From: Candidatus Aminicenantes bacterium UBA647
Lineage (GTDB): Bacteria; Acidobacteriota; Aminicenantia; UBA2199
Reading direction: 5' to 3'
DNA length: 9,347 bases
Assembly (NCBI GenBank): GCA_002299555.1
Contig: DBOL01000023.1
Coordinates: forward strand, 1-9,347
Shown here: piece by piece, positions 1 to 6,011 of the stretch
Layout: each line of letters starts with the position of its first letter
How positions within the stretch are numbered: position 1 is the stretch's first letter
Notes under the pieces: generated by a model
What the model was told of the DNA's origin: nothing
Database searches by the model: none
What the model saw: the letters and a program-made list of their open reading frames with translations, nothing else
Made by a program: the position numbers and the translations under genes

Positions 1-792
1 GCCGCTCTGATTGGTATCGATCTTTGTTATAAAAACATCATAGCTTCCCTGATCTCCCTGGTATTGGTTGAGTATGGGGAAATTTGTACTGTAAGTATAA
101 CCAGTCACATAAACAACACCGTTGTTATCTGCTGCTATTCCATAGCTATAATCCAAACTATTCCCTCCCAGGTATGTGGAGTAAAGTAGGCTTGCTGCGC
201 CGCTCTGATTGGTATCGATCTTTGTTATAAAAACATCATAGTCTCCCTGATCTCCCTGGTATTGGTTGAGTGTGGGGAAATCTGCACTAAAAGTATAACC
301 AGTCACATAAACAACACCGCTGTTATCTGCACCTATTCCATAGCCATTATCAGTATCATCCCCTCCGAGGTATGTGGAGTAGAGGAGGCTTGCTGTGCCA
401 CTCTGCTTTGTATCTATTTTTGTTAAAAAAGCGTCAGCACCTGGCTGATCTCCCTGGTATTGGTTGAGTGTGGGGAAATTTGTACTGTAAGTATAACCAG
501 TCACATAAACAACTCCGTTGTTATCTGCTGCTATTCCATAGCCATAGTCTAAACTATTCCCTCCAAGGTATGTTGAGTAGAGGAGGCTTGTTGTGCCGCT
601 CTGATTGGTATCGATCTTTGTGACAAAAACATCAGTATCCCCCTGATCTCCCTGGTATTGGTTTCTAGTGGGAAAATTTGTACTTTTAGTATAACCTGTC
701 ACATAAACATATCCGTTATTATCTACTGCAATTCCATAGCCAGCATCGATATCAGCTCCTCCGAGGTATGTTGAATAAGCAAGTACAACCGG
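1..792 (-). repeat. Four tandem 198-bp (66-codon) SBBP repeats
   Basis: Units lie at 595-792, 397-594, 199-396 and 1-198 in order of translation, each exactly 198 bp and each ending with a conserved Gly codon (GCC on the plus strand). Long stretches are identical between units at the DNA level; for example, the first 43 bases of the units at 1 and 199 are the same. The unit at 1-198 resembles the 199-396 unit in one half and the 397-594 unit in the other, which suggests recent unequal exchange or gene conversion. The array probably continues beyond the left edge, since position 1 is exactly a unit boundary. Confidence 0.95.
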
Positions 793-1659
793 ATCGATGA
801 TCAGCGTCTTTGTTTTATCATAAGTTCCAGTTTTAAATCCGTATGTGGTTTTACTAAATCTTCTAAAGTCCGCAGTAATATCACTTTTTCCTTTCCCCTT
901 TTTTCTTTCTCCCTGATATGCAAATGGTTTCTTGTGAATTAATTTGCCGGATTGTGTTTTAATATCAAGGTCGCCCTTTTTGTTAATAATAATTTCCTTT
1001 ACATTTTTATATTGAAATTTAATGTCAGATGGATCTCCGCCGGATCGGACGATCCAGTCGTACTCGATCTGTTTCCCGATCCCGTATACTTTCAAGTCGA
1101 TGTGATTGTAGATATTTTTATAGAGGACTGCGGCGGATGTCGGTATGCCCCCGATCCACTTTGACTTGTCGTGCCCATTGAAATAATTTACTTTCAATTC
1201 CTGCGGATCCAGAGAACTGATCTCCAAATCCTTATTTGCACCGACAAAGATCAATCGTGATATATCCCTATTGACCAATTTTGAATTAAGATCCGGAATG
1301 GTGTTTTCCCCCGCTTTTTGCTGATGCTGAAGGCTGAATGCTGAAGGCTCGTTTTTGTCTCCTGTCTTCTGACTCCTTATACTGTCAAATACGAGCCCTT
1401 CCTTCATTACCCACAATGTATATCCCGGGGTTTTGGCATAGAACAATGCCGTTTTGTTCACCTGACCCTTGTTCTGAATGAAATAGAGGGGGATATTCCC
1501 GAAATTGATATCGGGGGTAAGTGTTCTGGTGTTGTTCTGCTTGAGAGCAGCCCTATTCAGATCTCCGGTGGGGGCACTGTTTCCTGTTGTGAATGCGGAT
1601 AACAATAGAAAGATCGAAACTCCAAAAATAGAGAAAAAATAGTAGTGTTTTTTACTCAT
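1..1659 (-). CDS. Secreted SBBP (beta-propeller) repeat protein, C-terminus off window
   Basis: The reading frame is open from ATG at 1659 to the left edge (553 codons, no stop), so the C-terminus is missing. Residues 1 to about 29 form a signal peptide: MSKKHYY, a hydrophobic core FFSIFGVSIFLLLSAF, then small residues. Residues about 45-285 look like the globular domain that usually precedes SBBP repeats, with FIQNKGQV, GYTLWVMKEGLVFD, VNYFNGHDKSKW, YKNIYNHIDLKVYG and IEYDWIV. Residues 290-553 are four 66-residue repeats built on YSTYLGG, YGIAADNNGVVYVTGYT and FPTLNQYQGDQG-DVFITKIDT, the SBBP signature. The likely role is an extracellular or surface-exposed beta-propeller-like protein; its ligand is unknown. 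Start choice is supported by an AGGAGA ribosome binding site 6-7 nt upstream and a good promoter. Residues 96-114 derive from a low-complexity DNA repeat (see separate entry). It is not an adjacent-gene partner of anything else visible. Confidence 0.9.
   Translation of the reverse strand, partial: MSKKHYYFFSIFGVSIFLLLSAFTTGNSAPTGDLNRAALKQNNTRTLTPDINFGNIPLYFIQNKGQVNKTALFYAKTPGYTLWVMKEGLVFDSIRSQKTGDKNEPSAFSLQHQQKAGENTIPDLNSKLVNRDISRLIFVGANKDLEISSLDPQELKVNYFNGHDKSKWIGGIPTSAAVLYKNIYNHIDLKVYGIGKQIEYDWIVRSGGDPSDIKFQYKNVKEIIINKKGDLDIKTQSGKLIHKKPFAYQGERKKGKGKSDITADFRRFSKTTYGFKTGTYDKTKTLIIDPVVLAYSTYLGGADIDAGYGIAVDNNGYVYVTGYTKSTNFPTRNQYQGDQGDTDVFVTKIDTNQSGTTSLLYSTYLGGNSLDYGYGIAADNNGVVYVTGYTYSTNFPTLNQYQGDQPGADAFLTKIDTKQSGTASLLYSTYLGGDDTDNGYGIGADNSGVVYVTGYTFSADFPTLNQYQGDQGDYDVFITKIDTNQSGAASLLYSTYLGGNSLDYSYGIAADNNGVVYVTGYTYSTNFPILNQYQGDQGSYDVFITKIDTNQSG
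1320..1375 (-). repeat. Low-complexity bipartite repeat inserted in frame in the SBBP gene
   Basis: On the minus strand two quasi-repetitive blocks sit side by side: GTCAGAAGACAGGAGACA (1357-1374) and, after a few bases, an array built from CTTCAGCATTCAGC-type words (1320-1349). They encode residues 96-114 (SQKTGDK...AFSLQHQQ), which lie between two conserved parts of the N-terminal domain and do not look like domain sequence. From memory, similar CAGAAG/ACAGGAG and TTCAGC arrays recur between genes in some uncultured bacteria, so this may be a dispersed repeat that landed in a tolerant loop. Confidence 0.55.
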
Positions 1660-1663
1660 AAAA

Positions 1664-1671
1664 GTCTCCTT
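1664..1671 (-). promoter_or_regulatory. Ribosome binding site of the SBBP gene
   Basis: Minus-strand AAGGAGAC lies about 6 nt before the ATG at 1659. It decides this start and places the signal peptide at the N-terminus. Confidence 0.8.
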
Positions 1672-1735
1672 ATTTTTTTGGATCAATATATTGGAATAGG
1701 TGTTCTTTTGAAAAGATTACACTCTAGTTGACAAA

Positions 1736-1764
1736 ATTATAGAATAAAAAACTAAACTAATCAA
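1736..1764 (-). promoter_or_regulatory. Sigma-70-type promoter for the SBBP gene
   Basis: On the minus strand TTGATT (1764-1759) is followed by exactly 17 bases and then TATAAT (1741-1736), a near-consensus -35/-10 pair. It predicts a 5' leader of about 70 nt ahead of the ATG. If the host uses a Bacteroidetes-type sigma factor, this match could be fortuitous in AT-rich DNA. Confidence 0.6.
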
Positions 1765-1839
1765 CAATTAAACTTTTTTATATCTTGTCAATCTCAGTAT
1801 TGTTGAAATAAAAATCTTGATAATTTATTTTAGGATCAT

Positions 1840-1904
1840 TGACCTGTCCCCCATAAGTTGATCTAGTTTTTATGTTAGAATTTTGACTACTTGGACCGCT
1901 CCCC
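1840..1904. mobile_element. Possible remnant of an IS3-type terminal sequence
   Basis: The plus strand reads TGACCTGTCCCCC at 1840-1852, then an AT-rich run containing GTTTTTATGTTAGAATTTTG, and a second GGACCGCTCCCC at 1893-1904. TGACCTGNCCCC followed by this type of leader resembles the tips of IS3-family (IS407/IS51-like) elements as I remember them. No transposase reading frame or opposite end is visible, so at most it is a solo end. The GC-rich tips stand out against the surrounding A/T runs. Confidence 0.3.
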
Positions 1905-1965
1905 TTCTTTGATTTATTTTTTGTTTTTTTTATTTTGATTTGGAAAAAATATGATATACTTTTTA

Positions 1966-1985
1966 TATCGAAATTTTCTTCGATA
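1966..1985. repeat. Perfect 7-bp inverted repeat
   Basis: TATCGAA at 1966-1972 and TTCGATA at 1979-1985 enclose ATTTTC. There is no T-run on either side, so it is not a typical terminator. A -10-like TATACT (1955-1960) lies just upstream on the plus strand, so it could be an operator, but no downstream host gene survives before the IS66 element. Confidence 0.35.
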
Positions 1986-2034
1986 ATTCCCAAAAGGTGA
2001 TGAATGGAATAAGTTTACATATCTCTACCTTATC

Positions 2035-2046
2035 GTAAGCGTTTAA
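2035..2046 (+). repeat. IS66 left terminal inverted repeat
   Basis: GTAAGCGTTTAA matches the right end over 12 bases; similarity stops after that (TAAACCCC versus ACACTTCA). Confidence 0.85.
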
Positions 2047-2105
2047 TAAACCCCATCTTTTTTTAAGATTTGATCTGAGTCAAAATATTCTTTTGAGATT
2101 ATATT

Positions 2106-2112
2106 AAGGAGG
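2106..2112 (+). promoter_or_regulatory. Ribosome binding site of tnpA
   Basis: AAGGAGG lies 8 nt before the ATG at 2121. It is the only strong ribosome binding site in the element; tnpB and tnpC appear to depend on coupling to it. Confidence 0.8.
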
Positions 2113-2120
2113 ATATTATA

Positions 2121-2456
2121 ATGTCCGGATCAAAGAGAAAACAAAACCGTAAGAAATGGCAGGTCCATATGGATTCCTGGGAGAAGAGTGATATATCCCA
2201 GGCAGAATATTGCTTAAAGAACGGGGAAAAATACAAAACATTTTTATATTGGAGAAAACAGCTTAAAAAAGAGAGTAAGAACAATAAGGCAAAAGTTGTC
2301 CAATTAAAAGATAAGGTCAATATCAACTCATTGATCAGATCAAAGGGGAGCTCTTCAATGATGAAGATCAGCTTTGGTGAGTTCAATATAGAGTTTGATC
2401 CCCATATCCCTTTAGAGTCATTGACCGGGATTATTAGAGCTCTGAAGAGTATTTAG
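2121..2456 (+). CDS. tnpA: IS66 family accessory protein TnpA
   Basis: This is the first gene of the IS66 element (111 aa, full length for the family). The N-terminal part, about residues 6-50, carries the IS66 Orf1 pattern: a basic start, WQVHMDSWEKSDISQAEYC, and then FLYWRKQLKKE, which reads as a small helix-turn-helix region. The C-terminal part (FGEFNIEFDPHIPLESLTGIIRAL) is the usual short tail. TnpA is required with TnpB and TnpC for IS66 transposition, and its exact biochemical role is unclear; DNA binding is inferred. It has a strong ribosome binding site, and its TAG stop overlaps the GTG start of tnpB by one base, which implies translational coupling. Confidence 0.88.
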   Translation: MSGSKRKQNRKKWQVHMDSWEKSDISQAEYCLKNGEKYKTFLYWRKQLKKESKNNKAKVVQLKDKVNINSLIRSKGSSSMMKISFGEFNIEFDPHIPLESLTGIIRALKSI

Positions 2457-2809
2457 TGTTTTTCCAACAAACCGGTGTAAAGGTTTATCTTGTTCTTGGA
2501 AAAACCGATATGCGAAAAGCAGTGAATGGATTATCAATTATGATATCTGAACATATCGGTAAAGATCCATTTTCCGGCCATTTGTTTGTGTTCTGCAACA
2601 GGAGACGTAATATTCTGAAAATACTTTATTGGGACCGGAACGGATTTTGTCTCTGGTATAAGAGATTGGAGAAAGAGTTATACAGATGGCCGCAGAATAC
2701 AGAAGAAGTTCTTGAGATAGGCACTCGTGAACTGTCTTGGTTACTTGAAGGATTGGAGATTAAGCAAGGGAATGCATACGAGTCTGAACAATATGAATTT
2801 ATCAGTTAA
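2456..2809 (+). CDS. tnpB: IS66 family accessory protein TnpB
   Basis: This is the second gene of the IS66 element, 117 aa and full length. The family signature (IS66 Orf2-like) is plain: KTDMRKAVNGLSIMI near residues 17-31, DPFSGHLFVFCNRRRNILKILYWD in the middle, and GFCLWYKRLEKELYRWP. It is an essential partner of transposition but carries no catalytic DDE triad. The start is GTG, overlapping the tnpA stop (TAGTG), so translation is probably coupled with tnpA. Its 3' part is also overlapped in another frame by a possible N-terminal extension of tnpC. Confidence 0.9.
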   Translation: MFFQQTGVKVYLVLGKTDMRKAVNGLSIMISEHIGKDPFSGHLFVFCNRRRNILKILYWDRNGFCLWYKRLEKELYRWPQNTEEVLEIGTRELSWLLEGLEIKQGNAYESEQYEFIS

Positions 2810-2870
2810 AACGGGCTATATAATTAAATTTTCAACTATACTTTTAGTGGTTATTATGCTATACTTTATT

Positions 2871-4445
2871 ATGTTCAAAGAGGAAGATAAGTCCCTGCCA
2901 GACAGTGTTTCTGAACTCCGGGAAGCATTAATAAATCTGAATAAAAAGTTTGATGGAGTTGAGCAGGAAAATGAATTTCTCCGCGAACAACTACGTCTGA
3001 TCAGGCTTAAAATGTTTGCTCGGATATCAGAGAGATATCAGGATGAAACAGATGATATTGGGAGCCTCCTGTTTGAAGATATTAAATCGATGGAAGCAGA
3101 ATCTGAAGAAATCCCTGAAGATCTGACCATAAAAGAGCATAAGCGTAAAAGATCCGGTAGAAAACCTATTCCCGAGGATCTGGAAAGAGTTGAAGTAGTT
3201 CACGATGTATCTGATGAAGATAAAAAATGTGAATGCGGAAGTGAGAAAAGCCGTATTGGTGAAGAGACATCTGAGAAGTTACAGATAGAACCGGCAAAAC
3301 TGTGGGTTGAAAAACACATAAGGCCTAAATATGCCTGCAGAGAGTGCGAGGGATTAGAAGATGAAGGGGAAACGGTAAGTATAGCTCCAGTTCCACCTTC
3401 CATGATCCCGAAGAGTATTACAACCCCGAGTCTCTTAACCCATATATTTATCAGCAAGTTTTGCGATGCATTACCTTTTTACAGACAGGAGCAGCAGTTT
3501 AAGAGATATGGAGTTGAAATAAACCGCTCCAATATGTGTAATTGGGCAATGAAAGTTTCTGATCGGTTAAAACCGTTACTGGAGATGCTGAGGTTATATA
3601 TATTATCCGGCCCTTTGATCAATATTGATGAGACCACGGTTCAGGTATTGTCAGAACCGGGAAGAAAACCTCAGTCCAAATCTTATGCCTGGGTTTTTCG
3701 GGGTGGAATGCATGGAATACCCGGATTATATTATCATTATGCACCGAGCCGAAGCGGAAAAATAGCAGAAGAGTTTTTATCCAACTATCAGGGTTATGTT
3801 CAGACGGACGGTTATGCCGGATATAATTTTCTGGATAGTAAACCGGGAATAAAACACTGTGGCTGCTGGGCTCATGTGAGAAGAAAATTTAATGATGTGA
3901 TACAGGCATCCGGTTCGAAAAATATGAGGAAAGGGAAAGCCAATCATGCTTTGTCAGTGATTCGTGACCTGTACTTAATTGAACGGGAAGCAAAGAACAA
4001 AGGATATGATGAGGAACAGACCTATCAGCTTCGACAGAAAGAATCAAAACCGATAATAGATGAGTTTTTTGTATGGTTAAAAGAAAATGCTCCGGTTATT
4101 CCACCGCAAAGCCTTCTTGGGAAAGCTTTTGGTTATACTTTATCTCAATGGCCGAGATTGATTAAATATCTTGATAACGGGTTTGTCAGAATGGATAATA
4201 ATCTGATTGAAAATGCTATACGTCCGTTTGTTATCGGAAGGAAAAACTGGTTGTTCTCTGTTTCACAAGAGGGAGCCAGGGCAAGTGCTTCATTTTACAG
4301 TCTGATCGAGACTGCCAAAGCTAATGGATTGGAACCATCCAGATATCTTCGATATTTATTTGAAAAGTACCCCTATGCAAAAACTTCAGAGGATATCTTC
4401 AACTTGTTACCCATGAATGTTCACAAAGCTGACTTGAAAAAATAA
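2871..4445 (+). CDS. tnpC: IS66 family transposase TnpC (DDE)
   Basis: This is the catalytic transposase of the element, 524 aa from ATG 2871. Domains in order: an N-terminal coiled coil (about 10-50, LNKKFDGVEQENEFLREQL); a zinc-finger-like segment with C120, C122, C156 and C159; the IS66 DDE core with candidate D253 (NIDETT), D313 (QTDGYAGYN) and E447 (NNLIENAIRP); and a C-terminal IS66 tail (YSLIETAKANGLEP). All key residues are present, with no frameshift. Start choice: the frame is open back to ATG 2727, with further ATGs at 2772, 2793 and 2856. Those would add a hydrophobic stretch unlike IS66 transposases, whereas 2871 gives the usual length. None of the candidate starts has a good ribosome binding site, so the start is uncertain. 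Confidence 0.9.
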   Translation: MFKEEDKSLPDSVSELREALINLNKKFDGVEQENEFLREQLRLIRLKMFARISERYQDETDDIGSLLFEDIKSMEAESEEIPEDLTIKEHKRKRSGRKPIPEDLERVEVVHDVSDEDKKCECGSEKSRIGEETSEKLQIEPAKLWVEKHIRPKYACRECEGLEDEGETVSIAPVPPSMIPKSITTPSLLTHIFISKFCDALPFYRQEQQFKRYGVEINRSNMCNWAMKVSDRLKPLLEMLRLYILSGPLINIDETTVQVLSEPGRKPQSKSYAWVFRGGMHGIPGLYYHYAPSRSGKIAEEFLSNYQGYVQTDGYAGYNFLDSKPGIKHCGCWAHVRRKFNDVIQASGSKNMRKGKANHALSVIRDLYLIEREAKNKGYDEEQTYQLRQKESKPIIDEFFVWLKENAPVIPPQSLLGKAFGYTLSQWPRLIKYLDNGFVRMDNNLIENAIRPFVIGRKNWLFSVSQEGARASASFYSLIETAKANGLEPSRYLRYLFEKYPYAKTSEDIFNLLPMNVHKADLKK

Positions 4446-4474
4446 TTTCACCTTTGTATTATTCAGATTGAAGT

Positions 4475-4505
4475 GTTTAAACGCTTACGTTTAAACGAAC
4501 GTTTA
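4475..4505. repeat. Iterated GTTTAAACG motifs across the IS66 right boundary
   Basis: GTTTAAACG occurs at 4475-4483 (inside the element) and again at 4489-4497 (outside), followed by GTTTA at 4501-4505. Starts are 14 and 12 bases apart. GTTTAAAC is itself a perfect palindrome. The outer copy occupies exactly the eight bases where a target duplication should be. It could be a trace of an earlier element end or a binding site, or chance in AT-rich DNA. Confidence 0.4.
4477..4488 (-). repeat. IS66 right terminal inverted repeat
   Basis: TTAAACGCTTAC is the exact complement of the left end. It lies 31 bases after the tnpC stop. The final C joins the next bases to form the palindrome CGTTTAAACG across the element boundary. 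Confidence 0.85.
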
Positions 4506-4546
4506 TCTTGAACAATGAAAATACAAAAAAAGCTAAAATCAAATTT

Positions 4547-4608
4547 AGGGCAAGGTGAATTCGCCCCTCCGAAGAGATGGCAGCCTGGGCTGGATTTAGG
4601 GGCCTGGA
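4547..4608. other. GC-richer intergenic block of unknown nature
   Basis: This is a short patch clearly richer in G and C than its neighbours, with AGGGCAAGGTGAATTCGCCC, AGCCTGGGCT (a short palindrome) and two copies of ATTTAGGG (4543-4550 and 4594-4601). There is no reading frame, and no hairpin plus T-run that would make it a terminator. It may be a remnant of a mobile element or a small structured RNA; I do not recognise it. Confidence 0.35.
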
Positions 4609-4615
4609 AATCACT

Positions 4616-4633
4616 AAAAATATCTCTGAGATA
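4616..4633 (-). terminator. Weak candidate terminator after the phosphofructokinase gene
   Basis: On the minus strand TATCTCAGAGATA (a 5-bp stem with a 3-base loop) is followed at once by TTTTT, 20 bases past the kinase stop codon. The stem is short and AT-rich, so termination efficiency is doubtful. A second weak candidate (CTAAA...TTTAG then seven T with one C between) lies at 4525-4548. Confidence 0.35.
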
Positions 4634-4652
4634 GTCCACTTACTCCAAACGA

Positions 4653-5855
4653 TCAATCATCATTAAGTTTGAATGTAAGAGCTTCCTTTAACTCGTAGAA
4701 ATCTGACCCTCTTGGAACATTTCTTAATTTTGTAAGCATGGTTTTCTCATCGATCAATTCTGAGAATGGCACTGCAATAATGGAAAAATTTCCTGAAACT
4801 GACACCATGGAATTAAACTCTTCTCTGTCAAATAATTTGAAAGCACCGAATCCAAGCATACTTCCGAGTACTACATCGAAACTGATCGGCGGAATATTCC
4901 TTGTCTCATAACCTATCTGTTTATAGATGATCTTCTTCTTTCTATTAGTCCTTTCTTCATACAATTTACAAACCAGATCTCTTAACGTCCTTCCGATCTC
5001 AGCTGTTGCCAGAATTATATTCCCGTGTTTATCCCTTTCCTTCGGTTTCAGATCCTCGGGAAGTTTATCTGCAAGCCCCTCAGCGATACATATTACTCCA
5101 TAATATTTATTATACTTTTCCCTCTCAAGGATCTTATCAACGATATCTGATGTGACCTTTTTGATATCCATTACATCACCTTTAATATCTTCAGTTGAGA
5201 GCATCATCACTGCTTCGCCTGCAAGACCGGCAGCATAAGTTATCCATCCTGCTTTTCTCCCCATCATTTCTGCCATAAAATATGAATTAGTGCTCTCAGA
5301 ATCTGCCTTAAGGCTTAATAATGACTCTTTTGCAGTCTGAACACTACTCCAATACCCGAATGTCCATGGGATCCCATAATAATCATTGTCAATGGTTTTA
5401 GGGATATGGATAACCGGAAGGCCCATAAGGCTGAGTAAGTTTGCCGTCTTTAGAGTATCATCTCCCCCTATTGTTACAAGATACCCGATTCCAAGGCTGT
5501 CAAATCCATTAAGAATATTTTTAAGTTTATTATTCTTTTCCGGATCTTTAAGATCTTTCTCATTCTTTATAAGCTTACCTGGGTTCGACCTCGAGGTCTT
5601 AAGGTAAACACCTCTTCTGTTCCTGATCCGCGAAATTGAAATATCTAGTATTTCATAGTGATTTTTCTCGACAAGTGAGAACCTGTCGGAGGAATCAAAT
5701 TTCTCTAGAAATTCAAATCCATAGAAGAAGCCGATTGTCGGGATCTTTGCATTTATATAATTGAGAGCAACGGAGGAGATTACTGCATTTGAAGAAGGTG
5801 CCGGGCCGCCAGAGAAAATTATCGCTACTTTTTTGTTCCCCTTAAACCCTTCCAT
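4653..5855 (-). CDS. 6-phosphofructokinase, probably diphosphate-dependent
   Basis: This is a phosphofructokinase-family enzyme (400 aa from ATG 5855; a GTG directly before it would add one residue) that phosphorylates fructose 6-phosphate to the 1,6-bisphosphate in the cytoplasm. Motifs: SGGPAPSSN near residues 15-23 (phosphate-donor loop), GGDDT 130-134, PKTIDND 152-158 with the catalytic Asp156, MGRKAGW 198-204, and GYETRNIPPISFD near the C-terminus. In ATP enzymes the two discriminating positions are Gly (GGDGS and PGTIDND in E. coli). Here they are Asp133 and Lys153, the pair known from diphosphate-using enzymes, so EC 2.7.1.90 and reversible glycolysis are likely. An oddity is APSSN in place of the usual APGxN. 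The gene has no ribosome binding site and a promoter right at the start codon. It is divergent from the 6012 gene with no operon partner visible. Confidence 0.88.
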   Translation of the reverse strand: MEGFKGNKKVAIIFSGGPAPSSNAVISSVALNYINAKIPTIGFFYGFEFLEKFDSSDRFSLVEKNHYEILDISISRIRNRRGVYLKTSRSNPGKLIKNEKDLKDPEKNNKLKNILNGFDSLGIGYLVTIGGDDTLKTANLLSLMGLPVIHIPKTIDNDYYGIPWTFGYWSSVQTAKESLLSLKADSESTNSYFMAEMMGRKAGWITYAAGLAGEAVMMLSTEDIKGDVMDIKKVTSDIVDKILEREKYNKYYGVICIAEGLADKLPEDLKPKERDKHGNIILATAEIGRTLRDLVCKLYEERTNRKKKIIYKQIGYETRNIPPISFDVVLGSMLGFGAFKLFDREEFNSMVSVSGNFSIIAVPFSELIDEKTMLTKLRNVPRGSDFYELKEALTFKLNDD

Positions 5856-5862
5856 CACTTAA

Positions 5863-5891
5863 ATAGTATTTAAAATACCCTCCCCTGTCAA
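5863..5891 (-). promoter_or_regulatory. Promoter of the phosphofructokinase gene, possibly giving a leaderless mRNA
   Basis: Minus-strand TTGACA (5891-5886), a 17-base spacer and TACTAT (5868-5863) form a sigma-70-like pair. Transcription would begin about at 5856-5857, at or within two bases of the ATG at 5855. The absence of any ribosome binding site in the preceding 15 bases fits leaderless translation. The -35 lies inside the left arm of the inverted repeat. Confidence 0.5.
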
Positions 5892-5956
5892 TGTCATTAA
5901 AAGTTTAACTTAACAAGCTCCTTCAATAATTTTGCACTTAACTTTTAATGTTGACA
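5886..5956. repeat. Inverted repeat in the divergent intergenic region
   Basis: The left arm is TGTCAATGTCATTAAAAGTT (5886-5905). The right arm is AACTTTTAATGTTGACA (5940-5956), whose complement equals the left arm except for a 3-base insertion (TGT), that is 17 matching bases. Each arm contains TTGACA pointing outwards, towards the kinase on one side and the small-protein gene on the other. It could be a pair of operator sites or a bidirectional promoter core. No convincing -10 follows the plus-strand TTGACA at 17 bases. Confidence 0.6.
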
Positions 5957-5999
5957 TTATTTTTTGAATATGAAAAACTTCTTTTAACCAGTAAAAAAT

Positions 6000-6006
6000 A
6001 AGGAGG
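6000..6006 (+). promoter_or_regulatory. Ribosome binding site of the small-protein gene
   Basis: AAGGAGG lies 5 nt before ATG 6012, a near-perfect Shine-Dalgarno. It argues that this short frame is truly and strongly translated, unlike the next gene, which has no such site. Confidence 0.85.
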
Positions 6007-6011
6007 ATGTG

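Larger units (their letters stand above)
1660..2034. other. Gene-free stretch between the SBBP gene and the IS66 element
   Basis: This 375-bp, very AT-rich stretch holds the ribosome binding site and promoter of the SBBP gene (1664-1764), a possible IS3-type terminal remnant (1840-1904), and a 7-bp inverted repeat (1966-1985). A 71-codon minus-strand frame (1778-1993) exists but starts with TTG, has no ribosome binding site and is dominated by Lys/Asn/Ile from AT-rich DNA, so I do not call it a gene. Confidence 0.6.
2035..4488 (+). mobile_element. Complete IS66-family insertion sequence
   Basis: The element is 2,454 bp. It starts with GTAAGCGTTTAA (2035-2046) and ends with its exact complement TTAAACGCTTAC (4477-4488); GTAAGCG is the expected IS66 tip. 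Inside are intact tnpA, tnpB and tnpC in the family order, in overlapping or closely spaced frames, with no frameshift or stop, so it may be active. IS66 elements normally make 8-bp target duplications. Here the flanks are ACCTTATC (2027-2034) and GTTTAAAC (4489-4496), which do not match. This points to a later rearrangement, recombination between two copies, or flank decay. Confidence 0.9.

Noticed and set aside
1..792. CRISPR-like direct repeats
   Set aside because: The 198-bp period is a whole number of codons, with no spacers; it is a protein repeat.
952..1164. 70-codon plus-strand frame
   Set aside because: Lies inside and antisense to the SBBP gene, which is supported by motifs, promoter and ribosome binding site.
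1778..1993. 71-codon minus-strand frame
   Set aside because: TTG start, no ribosome binding site, composition set by A/T runs, and it crosses the possible IS end remnant.
2099..2386. 95-codon minus-strand frame opposite tnpA
   Set aside because: Antisense shadow of the clearly coding tnpA; hydrophobic by virtue of the complement of Lys-rich codons.
2727..2870. N-terminal extension of TnpC with a membrane-like stretch
   Set aside because: It overlaps tnpB by 83 bases, has no ribosome binding site and no counterpart in IS66 transposases as I know them; the start at 2871 gives the normal length. Kept only as an uncertainty.
5951..5979. Full sigma-70 promoter for the small-protein gene
   Set aside because: TTGACA is present, but at 16-18 bases there is only AAAACT-like sequence, so no convincing -10.
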